Assembly (NCBI GenBank): GCA_964342485.1
Contig: CAYFFO010000004.1
Span: 1-64,000, forward strand
Source of the DNA: CAYFFO01 sp964342485
GTDB lineage: Bacteria > Chloroflexota > Dehalococcoidia > Lucifugimonadales > CAJWER01
Reading direction: 5' to 3'
Length of the DNA stretch: 64,000 nucleotides
In this document: positions 56,999-64,000 of the stretch, one piece after another
How positions within the stretch are numbered: the first letter of the stretch is position 1
How the letters are laid out: each line of letters opens with the position of its first letter
Translations under genes and position numbers: made by a program
Notes under the pieces: model-generated
Told to the model about the DNA's origin: nothing
Databases searched by the model: none
Seen by the model: only the letters and a program-made list of their open reading frames with translations

Positions 56999-58102
56999 TT
57001 ATTCTACTGTGCCTGTATATTCCTTTTTTAACATGTCCCAGTCAATTTCATATCCCAAACCAGGCTCTGTAGGCGCTAGTACCATGCCTTGACTATCATA
57101 TTCAATATCACTAACTAAACCATACTTGTTAGCTCCTGTGCATGGAAAGAATTCAAAAAATTCACAGTTAGGTATGGCCATAGTCACATGAAGATTTGCT
57201 ACATTATTGAGCGAATTCCCGCCATGGTGAATCTCACACTTCATATTAAATCCTTCAGCTAAATGACCGAGTCTTATCATCGGGGTGATACCACCAGTCA
57301 CTGCAACGTCTCCCCTAAGTATATCTGTTGCATATTCGGTAATCCATTGAGTCATACCATAAAAACGACCAGGAGCATATTCTGTTGACATAATAGGAAT
57401 GTCCAGCTTCTGGTGTAATTTAATATAGCTATATATATCTTCTTCGACCAATGGGTCTTCATACCAATAATAATTTAGGTCTTCTATAGCGCGTCCAACT
57501 CTCAAAGCGTCTTCATATTGGTATGCCCACATAGAATCCAACATCAGTTTCATGTCACTACCAACGGCATCTCTAACAGCAGAACAAATTTCTATATCAT
57601 ACAAGGGATCCCCATGTGGATGAATCTTATGAGCAGTAAGACCACTCTGTTTCATAAGTATAGATTCCTCTACATATTCTTCCTTGGTTTCGTGGAATGC
57701 GGTACTTGAATAAACCGGTACTGAATCTTTACAAGTCCCGAGTAGACGGTGGATTGGCTGATTTGAAATCTTGCCGTTTATATCCCATAAACAAATATCT
57801 ATAGCTCCAATTACGTAGGTAGAAACCAAACGATTCATCTTCCACATATCCCACCACAAACCTCCGATATCCTGTGCATTACGTCCTAAGATTATGGGCT
57901 TTATAAACTCTATTAGACCTGGTGCTAAATGATCTGCTCCCAATCCAGACGATCCAAGAAAAGCATTACCTTCAATTCCTTCATCCGTCTCGACTGTAAC
58001 CACGCCTAGCTGGCGAGTACCTCCGAATCTTGTGCCTACTCCAGTGTGCCAAGGATCAGTTCTCCAATTAAACATCTCGACTTTTACATTGGTTATTTTC
58101 AT
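56999..58102 (-). CDS. Enolase-superfamily sugar-acid dehydratase/racemase (MR/MLE)
   Basis: TIM-barrel enzyme of 367 residues in the mandelate racemase/muconate lactonising group. Metal ligands are Asp189, Glu215 and Glu241. A Lys159-x-His161 motif and His292/293, paired with Asp264, are the candidate acid/base residues. Many members dehydrate aldonic acids, but the substrate cannot be fixed. GAGGA precedes the ATG. A zinc alcohol dehydrogenase and a RidA-like gene lie just upstream on the same strand, consistent with a sugar-acid catabolic unit. Confidence 0.88.
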   Translation of the reverse strand: MKITNVKVEMFNWRTDPWHTGVGTRFGGTRQLGVVTVETDEGIEGNAFLGSSGLGADHLAPGLIEFIKPIILGRNAQDIGGLWWDMWKMNRLVSTYVIGAIDICLWDINGKISNQPIHRLLGTCKDSVPVYSSTAFHETKEEYVEESILMKQSGLTAHKIHPHGDPLYDIEICSAVRDAVGSDMKLMLDSMWAYQYEDALRVGRAIEDLNYYWYEDPLVEEDIYSYIKLHQKLDIPIMSTEYAPGRFYGMTQWITEYATDILRGDVAVTGGITPMIRLGHLAEGFNMKCEIHHGGNSLNNVANLHVTMAIPNCEFFEFFPCTGANKYGLVSDIEYDSQGMVLAPTEPGLGYEIDWDMLKKEYTGTVE

Positions 58103-58216
58103 TAAAAATATCCTCTGTTTTTATCCGATATAAATCGATTCTTTTTTTAATACCACTTACAAGTACAGATAGTTAATGCTCAGTTCTAAAACATGTACAC
58201 TCTTCAAAAGCTCCAT

Positions 58217-59272
58217 CTAACCAGGACTCACTACAACCCTAAAAACATCTTTATCCGTCTTCATCATTTCTGAAAAACCCTTGTCTATTACATCATCTAT
58301 GCATATTTTCTGAGATATTAAGTTCGCAGTTTTTACAGAATTGTTAGCTATTAACTCGAGCACATCCTCTAAATCATCTCGTAGATAAGCTAAGGAACCA
58401 ATCAGTTTTTTTTCAGTTGCAACCAGATCATTAAAATCAACCTTAGCCAAATGAGTATAAATAGCAACTAAAGTTACTGTCCCTCCGGGCTTAACCATGT
58501 CAATAGCTGTATTCGGAGTTTGCTTGCCTCCTGCAGAGTCAATAACTACATCCAATCCATGATTACTTGTAAATTTAAATATTTTTTCTGAGTAATCTTT
58601 TTCTGAAACGTTGATAGTATGATCGGCTCCTAGTACTTTTGCCATCTCTAGACTAGATTGGCTCTTATCAAATGCAACTACAGACGCTCCAAAAGACTTC
58701 GCTATTTGCAAAATTAGAAGCCCGATAGTACCGCAACCAAGAATACCCAATAATTGTCCGCCTCGAAGACTGCTCTTACGAACAGCATGCATCGCTACCG
58801 AAGCAGGTTCAGCAAAAACTGCCTGTTCACTACTTACTTTATCAGGTAATTCTATTACTTCAGAACCTTTCCAAATCATATAATCTGCTAACCCACCATT
58901 TAAATCGAAGCCAGCAACCGCCATTTTCTGACATAGTGTTTTATTTCCTGATCGGCAAGCAACACAGATATCACAAGTTAAAACAGTATTTACTGCTACA
59001 CGACTCCCAAGCTCGATATTTTTTATATTAGAACCACGTTCAATTACAGTACCTGTCATTTCATGGCCGGTTATTAATGGCAACTTCTTTCCAGTAATTG
59101 AATTGGGAACATCATGAGAAATAAATTTTGGACCATAAAGGTATTCTTCGACATCAGTAGCACAAATCCCACAGTAATCTATCCTCAATTTGACTTCTTC
59201 TGCATTAGGTATAGGTTCAGGAACATCCTCGATGCGGATATCCCTATTTCCATGATAAACAACTGCCTTCAT
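58217..59272 (-). CDS. Zinc-dependent alcohol/polyol dehydrogenase
   Basis: Medium-chain dehydrogenase of 351 residues, of the sorbitol/threonine/butanediol type. Catalytic zinc ligands Cys37 and the pair His70-Glu71 (TGHEMTG) are present, along with structural zinc Cys100, Cys103, Cys106 and Cys114. LGILGCGTIGLLILQIAK is the NAD fold. It likely oxidises a sugar, polyol or aldonate in the same route as the downstream enolase-family enzyme. AAGGG precedes the ATG. Confidence 0.9.
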   Translation of the reverse strand: MKAVVYHGNRDIRIEDVPEPIPNAEEVKLRIDYCGICATDVEEYLYGPKFISHDVPNSITGKKLPLITGHEMTGTVIERGSNIKNIELGSRVAVNTVLTCDICVACRSGNKTLCQKMAVAGFDLNGGLADYMIWKGSEVIELPDKVSSEQAVFAEPASVAMHAVRKSSLRGGQLLGILGCGTIGLLILQIAKSFGASVVAFDKSQSSLEMAKVLGADHTINVSEKDYSEKIFKFTSNHGLDVVIDSAGGKQTPNTAIDMVKPGGTVTLVAIYTHLAKVDFNDLVATEKKLIGSLAYLRDDLEDVLELIANNSVKTANLISQKICIDDVIDKGFSEMMKTDKDVFRVVVSPG

Positions 59273-59298
59273 ATCAATAACCCTTAATCACTAGATAA

Positions 59299-59718
59299 TT
59301 AAAAATCCTGTTTTGAGATTACTGCGTACACATCAATTTCAAAATCGATCCAAGATTCAGCTAAACCTTTAACAACAATACCAGTTGAACAAGGATACAC
59401 ATCACCTAGATGTCTTGCTATGACTGGATAAACTAGAGGTCTGTACGAAGAATTTGTGACATATGTCGTTATTTTACAAATATCATTAACACTTGATCCA
59501 ACTTCTTCCAATAAAACCCTAACACAGAGCATAGCATTCTCAGCCTGTTTCTCTGGGTCGCCTTTACCAACAAATCCTTCTTTGTCAAGAAGTATGCCTG
59601 TCTGACCTTGTATAAACACAGTATGTCCTGCTAAAACAACTCTACTAAGTTCATAGTCTACTTGCGATAATAATGGTCCATTTTTTGTATTCTTTATTCT
59701 TTTTCTTATTTTATGCAT
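59299..59718 (-). CDS. RidA/YjgF-like protein lacking the catalytic Arg
   Basis: Protein of 139 residues with the YjgF/RidA fold (HTVFIQGQTGILLD, AENAMLCVRVLLEEVGSSVNDICKITTYV, FEIDVYAV). In RidA an Arg in the motif PARS is needed to hydrolyse enamine/imine intermediates; here the stretch reads PCSTG (Cys110-Ser111-Thr112), so imine deaminase activity is doubtful. An extra basic N-terminus of about 20 residues is also present. It is 26 bases upstream of the alcohol dehydrogenase and may act on a metabolite of that pathway. Confidence 0.78.
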   Translation of the reverse strand: MHKIRKRIKNTKNGPLLSQVDYELSRVVLAGHTVFIQGQTGILLDKEGFVGKGDPEKQAENAMLCVRVLLEEVGSSVNDICKITTYVTNSSYRPLVYPVIARHLGDVYPCSTGIVVKGLAESWIDFEIDVYAVISKQDF

Positions 59719-59900
59719 TATAGAAATTCCGCAAAATTTATCCTACACGATAAGTTAAAACAAAAATATAACAATCCAGTCTTAGCTAGCCAAAACCCGT
59801 ATGCTATAATTATAGATCTCCAAGGACATCTGCACGATCTGCAAGTATAGTTTACATTGATCGTTACGGTATTGGAATTATATGAAAAGGAGACTTCAAA

Positions 59901-61118
59901 ATGGCCGCGATGGTGGAGGTATTAGACGGTGGAGGAGTAACCTCTCCTCGCGGGTTCAAAGCCGGTGCTATTTACGCCGGTGTTAAGACTGCTGGCGATG
60001 GAATATTAGACTTGGGTATTCTTTTCTCAGAAGAACCAGCAACAGTGGCTGGCACTTTTTCAACAAATAAAGTAGTTTCCCCCTCGTTAGTCCTCACTCG
60101 TGATCGAACTTCGTCAGGAATTGCACGAGCTGTTGTAGCAAACAGTGGCTGTGCTAACTGCTGTGTCGGTGATCAGGGTCTTAATGATGCAAAAGAAATG
60201 ACAGCATTAACAGCCAAGCATTTGGGGCTTACTGATAATGAAGTTCTGATAGCAAGCACCGGGTTAATAGGTGTTGAACTTCCAATGGCACTAATTAGAC
60301 AGAACATAGGTAACGTTGTAACCAAAAATGAAGGGGGAACGGAATTCGCAAAAGCCATAATGACTTCAGATACCAGGCCCAAAGAAGTTGCAGTAGCTGT
60401 TGAAATAAACGGCTCACGAATAACTGTGGGTGGAGCAGCAAAAGGGTCGGGCATGATTCATCCTAACATGGCAACCATGTTAGGTTTTATAACCACTGAT
60501 GCAAATATAGATGCAGATTTATTAAAAGAGATATTAGTAGATGTAGTCGATTCCTCCTTTAACATGATCGATGTAGATGGAGACCAGAGCACAAACGATA
60601 CCGTACTTTTACTAGCCAATGGAGCGGCAAGTGGATCAAAGATTAAAGGTGGAACCAATGAATCAGAGGTTTTTAAAGAAGCAGTTCGGTATATTGCAAT
60701 AACATTATCCAAAGAACTTGCAAGGGATGGGGAGGGTGCTCAGAAACTTGTTGAAGTAATAGTTGAAGGTGCTCAGGACATTTCTCAAGCAAGAAAAGCG
60801 GCCAGAGAAATTGCTAGTTCACTTCTAGTTAAAGCCATGATCCATGGTCGTGACCCTAACTGGGGCAGGGTAATGATGGCATTAGGTAGAAGCGGTATTG
60901 AATTTATTGAATCCCAAGTCGACGTATTTATAAATGATATCCACATAGTACACGAAGGCAAATCAATACCCTATTTGGTAGATGCAGTTGTGAGTGCTAT
61001 GAACGTAGACGAGATACAAATACGAGCAAATATTAATACAGGGACCTCTATGGCAACAGCTTGGGGTTGCGACCTTACAGAAGAGTATGTGACATTCAAC
61101 TCAGCCTACAGTACATAA
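59901..61118 (+). CDS. argJ: Glutamate N-acetyltransferase/amino-acid acetyltransferase
   Basis: Bifunctional enzyme of arginine synthesis, 405 residues, which transfers acetyl from acetylornithine to glutamate and may also use acetyl-CoA. It self-cleaves before the nucleophilic Thr192 in GMIHPNMATMLGFITTDA. SGCANCCVGDQG, NDTVLLLANGA and HGRDPNWGRVMMALG are conserved. GGAG lies eight bases before the ATG. argB follows in the same direction, so the cyclic acetyl route to ornithine is used. Confidence 0.96.
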   Translation: MAAMVEVLDGGGVTSPRGFKAGAIYAGVKTAGDGILDLGILFSEEPATVAGTFSTNKVVSPSLVLTRDRTSSGIARAVVANSGCANCCVGDQGLNDAKEMTALTAKHLGLTDNEVLIASTGLIGVELPMALIRQNIGNVVTKNEGGTEFAKAIMTSDTRPKEVAVAVEINGSRITVGGAAKGSGMIHPNMATMLGFITTDANIDADLLKEILVDVVDSSFNMIDVDGDQSTNDTVLLLANGAASGSKIKGGTNESEVFKEAVRYIAITLSKELARDGEGAQKLVEVIVEGAQDISQARKAAREIASSLLVKAMIHGRDPNWGRVMMALGRSGIEFIESQVDVFINDIHIVHEGKSIPYLVDAVVSAMNVDEIQIRANINTGTSMATAWGCDLTEEYVTFNSAYST

Positions 61119-61241
61119 TAATTAAGCTCAGTTTAACTATGGAATAGCATCTCCCTGAATTTTAGATATGAATACAACAATGAAATATATCCTAATGTCT
61201 TTTAATATTAATAAATACACCTATGATTTAGGAGTAGTGTA

Positions 61242-62126
61242 GTGTCGATTGAACAACGTCCTTCCTCAGAACAAATGCCAGTTTCAAAAAGTCCGGCTAC
61301 TCATCAAGAGACCGCCCAGCTGGATAACGGAATTGTTCCTAGCCTCAAGGACAGTAAAATTGTAGTCAAGATTGGTGGTAGCACTATAGGACAACATGAC
61401 ACTAGCTTGCAAGATTTAGTTAAGCTGCAACTTACAGGTGCACGTCCTGTAGTGGTACATGGTGGTGGGAAAACTATCTCTGATTGGATGCAACTTCAGG
61501 GTATAAAGCCTAGATTTAATCGTGGATTAAGAGTTACAGACAAAGACAATATTGAGATAGTAATAGCAGTATTAACAGGTTTAGTAAATAAATCACTCGT
61601 AGGGTCAATTGAAAATCTTGGCGGAAAAGCAATAGGTTTATCAGGAATCGACGGCTCCATACTCGAGGCAAATCCAATATCGGAAGAACTCGGTTTAGTA
61701 GGCGAAATTAATAAAGTCAACTCAAAACCCATCGAAACCATCTTGGACTCCGGATATATGCCTGTTATTGCGCCCGTTGCAGTATATAAAAACAGTACCA
61801 GCACAGATGAAAATATCATATTGAATGTAAATGCCGATACTGTAGCTGGGGAGATAGCAGCTGCCCTCAATGTACAGCGCCTTATTTTAATGACTGACGT
61901 ACCTGGAGTACTGGATTCAACAAAAAGACTAATCCCAAGACTAACTCGCCGACAAGCTAATACACTACTCACATCGAATGTGATAGATGGCGGTATGGTG
62001 CCAAAAATTGATGCCTGCTTAAAAGCTTTAGAAATAATCGATTCCGCTCATATAATAGATGGACGTGAAGGAAACACTCTATTACAAGTATTGGAAAATC
62101 AGAAAATTGGAACAAGACTAGATTGA
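61242..62126 (+). CDS. argB: Acetylglutamate kinase
   Basis: Second step of arginine synthesis, 294 residues. Phosphate-binding IVVKIGGST and VVHGGGKTISDWM motifs are clear, with NVNADTVAGEIAAAL and LILMTDVPGVL near the nucleotide site. A polar N-terminal extension of about 35 residues precedes the core. The start is GTG, with GGAG about eight bases upstream. The UPF0182 gene starts eight bases later. Confidence 0.95.
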   Translation: MSIEQRPSSEQMPVSKSPATHQETAQLDNGIVPSLKDSKIVVKIGGSTIGQHDTSLQDLVKLQLTGARPVVVHGGGKTISDWMQLQGIKPRFNRGLRVTDKDNIEIVIAVLTGLVNKSLVGSIENLGGKAIGLSGIDGSILEANPISEELGLVGEINKVNSKPIETILDSGYMPVIAPVAVYKNSTSTDENIILNVNADTVAGEIAAALNVQRLILMTDVPGVLDSTKRLIPRLTRRQANTLLTSNVIDGGMVPKIDACLKALEIIDSAHIIDGREGNTLLQVLENQKIGTRLD

Positions 62127-62133
62127 GGTAAGA

Positions 62134-64000
62134 ATGTCAACAAATTTTGAACAAAATTCAGGTTTTAATTTGGACATAGGGAACATGTTCCCTACACAGT
62201 TGGGCAGCAGATTAAGATGGATTTTAATATTGGTCGGGTTAGTATCGCTATTTTTTATCCTGTCCATTATCAGGTCCGTTTATACTGACTGGCTATGGTT
62301 TAATTCCCTAAAATTTCAAAGTGTTTATATCAAGATCCTTTTAACTAGGTGCATTCTTTTTTGTTTAGCCGCAGGCATATTCGCAATATTTTGTGGTATA
62401 TCAGTGTATTTTTCCTATCAATTATCAAAGGGCCCTGAAGAAATACCCCTGCCTCCTCAAATAAGGCGAGTTTTCAAAAGGTTAATTTTCTGGGGTATTT
62501 TGTTAGGAGTATCAGTCTTAAGTATTATTTTCGGGGTTATAGCAGCAAGTCAGTGGGAAGTGTTTTTGAGATTTGATAGTGCAGCAATATTTAATATCAC
62601 TGATCCAGTTTATAATAAAGACATTTCCTTCTATGTGTTTGCTCTACCTCTTTATGAATTCATACAAAAATGGGCTCTAGGAGCCACAGTAATTATCCTA
62701 GCAGCAACTCTTGGCATCTATTTTGTACAATTTAGCTTCCGCGGAGTAGGCCTGATTATTACCAAAGGCATCAAACTCCAAATATCGACTATGGGAGCCA
62801 TTATAATGTTACTCTTTGGAGTAGGTTTATGGCTTGATCGATGGGGTTTACTATTTTCTGGGCATGGAGCAGTTTTTGGTGCAGCTTACACCGACATCAA
62901 TGCCAGGAAAATAGCCCTCCTTATTCTATTAGTGGCGGCAGCGGCAACTGCTATTTTGATATTTATCAATGCTTATTTAAATGGGATCAGGCTTTTTATA
63001 GGAGCACTAGCGCTTTTCGCAGGACTTTTTGTAGCACTTAATGTTCTGTGGCCAAACGCAATGCAAAGACTCACAGTTAGGCCAAGTGAGTTTGCACGGG
63101 AACAACCCTATATAGGAAGAAACATTGAATTTACTCGGCAAGGGTTTGGTTTGGGTGGAATTATAGAACAGCCATACCCCGTTGACGCTGTGCTTACTGA
63201 AAATATGGTTAACCAAAATCTTCAAACGGTGGATAATATTAGGTTGTGGGATCACAGCCCGTTATCTAATGTATATCGACAAATTCAACTCATAAGACCA
63301 TACTATGATTTCAAAGATGCTGATGTAGACCGATACGTCGTTGATGGTGAATACAGGCAGGTTATGTTAGCAGCTAGAGAAGTTGCCCCAACTAAGCTAG
63401 ACCCAGATGCCCAAACATGGGTTAACCAAAAATTAAGGTATACGCACGGATTTGGCATAGCAATGAGTCCAGTAACTGAATTCACTACAGAAGGCAGGCC
63501 AGAATTTTTTGCTAAAGATATACCTTTAGAAGGTGAAATTGAAATCAAATCGCTTTCAGGTAATTCTCAACCTGAATTTAAAGTAAGCAATCCTAGGATT
63601 TATTACGGTGAAGAAACTATTGAACATGTAATCGTAAATACAAACACAGCGGAACTAGACTATCAGGCTGCAGGCGGAGAATTGAGGAGTACGAATTATT
63701 TTGGTAAAGGTGGAATAAAGATAGGAAACTTTGTACGTAGGTTAGCATATGCATGGCAGTTTGCCGATATTAACATATTAATAAGTCCTGAAATAACTAA
63801 CGTTAGCCGAATACAATACAGGAGAGAAATTCAAGAACGTATTTCAACGGTAGCACCTTTTTTGATCCTCGACAAAGATCCATATATCGTTGCTGGTAGC
63901 GATGGACTTTTTTGGATTCAGGACGCATATACTACCAGTGACAAATACCCTTATTCAGATCCTTCATCAGATGGGTTCAACTATATACGTAATAGTGTAA
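62134..64000 (+). CDS. UPF0182 family membrane protein (truncated by window end)
   Basis: Starts at the ATG preceded by GAGGTAAGA, eight bases after argB, and stays open for 622 codons to the last base. About seven membrane helices in the first 310 residues are followed by a large domain with MQRLTVRPSEFAREQPYIGRNIEFTRQGFGL, NIRLWDHSPL, RLAYAWQFADINILIS and SDGLFWIQDAYTTSD. These are the known UPF0182 signatures; the family is about 900-1000 residues and its function is unknown. The rest lies outside the window. Confidence 0.9.
   Translation, partial: MSTNFEQNSGFNLDIGNMFPTQLGSRLRWILILVGLVSLFFILSIIRSVYTDWLWFNSLKFQSVYIKILLTRCILFCLAAGIFAIFCGISVYFSYQLSKGPEEIPLPPQIRRVFKRLIFWGILLGVSVLSIIFGVIAASQWEVFLRFDSAAIFNITDPVYNKDISFYVFALPLYEFIQKWALGATVIILAATLGIYFVQFSFRGVGLIITKGIKLQISTMGAIIMLLFGVGLWLDRWGLLFSGHGAVFGAAYTDINARKIALLILLVAAAATAILIFINAYLNGIRLFIGALALFAGLFVALNVLWPNAMQRLTVRPSEFAREQPYIGRNIEFTRQGFGLGGIIEQPYPVDAVLTENMVNQNLQTVDNIRLWDHSPLSNVYRQIQLIRPYYDFKDADVDRYVVDGEYRQVMLAAREVAPTKLDPDAQTWVNQKLRYTHGFGIAMSPVTEFTTEGRPEFFAKDIPLEGEIEIKSLSGNSQPEFKVSNPRIYYGEETIEHVIVNTNTAELDYQAAGGELRSTNYFGKGGIKIGNFVRRLAYAWQFADINILISPEITNVSRIQYRREIQERISTVAPFLILDKDPYIVAGSDGLFWIQDAYTTSDKYPYSDPSSDGFNYIRNSV

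Overview
The window is 64 kb of AT-rich bacterial chromosome. It carries about 53 protein genes, four tRNAs and no phage, IS element or CRISPR array. It looks like a streamlined member of the Chloroflexota, most likely a marine SAR202/Dehalococcoidia-type cell. This is an inference from gene content: a ClpX-free FtsH/RpoBC core, an imuB-DUF6504-dnaE2 locus, a Chloroflexi-style EF-P with a glutamine/arginine loop, a class I aldolase with a class 1 FBPase, and scattered CocE/NonD hydrolase, PhyH dioxygenase and enolase-superfamily genes. A 16S or marker-gene search would be needed to prove it.

Layout. 1-8.5 kb (mostly minus): glutaryl-CoA dehydrogenase, a zinc-ribbon protein, a solitary OppB-type permease, a class III aminotransferase coupled to a NYN-domain protein (plus strand), two thioredoxin-fold lipoproteins, BioY and a tiny twin-arginine protein. 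8.6-16.2 kb: a MetE-like methyltransferase, TrmL, tRNA-Gly, a CocE/NonD hydrolase, then a Gfo/Idh oxidoreductase, PhyH dioxygenase and xylulokinase-like kinase that look like one catabolic unit. 16.2-21.4 kb (minus): an RRM protein with structured flanks and a mutagenic-repair locus. 21.6-27.1 kb (minus): methylmalonyl-CoA mutase large subunit, aldolase, FBPase, an SRPBCC protein and a collagen-like lipoprotein. 27.5-35.8 kb: tRNA-Arg, a hydroxyacid dehydrogenase, then efp-xseA-xseB-PHP, queG, a membrane protein and ftsH.

35.8-42.9 kb (minus): a long run trpA, aroH, DAHP synthase, MFS transporter, ribF, tyrS and a class V aminotransferase. 43.1-47.4 kb: small unknown protein, TPR protein, family 2 glycosyltransferase, aspartate kinase and homoserine kinase. 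47.8-56.8 kb: DUF192 lipoprotein, rpoB, rpoC, tRNA-Val and tRNA-Asp. 57-59.7 kb (minus): an enolase-superfamily dehydratase, zinc alcohol dehydrogenase and RidA-like protein, plausibly one sugar-acid pathway. 59.9-64 kb: argJ, argB and a UPF0182 membrane protein cut by the window end.

Two 100-N gaps (4233-4332 and 14791-14890) are each flanked by the same 55 bp on both sides. They are almost certainly false gaps between overlapping contigs; removing N plus one copy (155 bp) restores an intact 516-residue kinase and a 4-bp stop/start overlap. The most interesting points for follow-up are the ftsH leader, in which the ribosome-binding site can pair with an upstream CCCTCC stretch, the imuA-less mutasome locus, the unusual EF-P loop, the RpoB glutamine at the rifampicin-site Asp516 position, and the collagen-like lipoprotein. 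I found no clear evidence of a wholly new multi-gene system.
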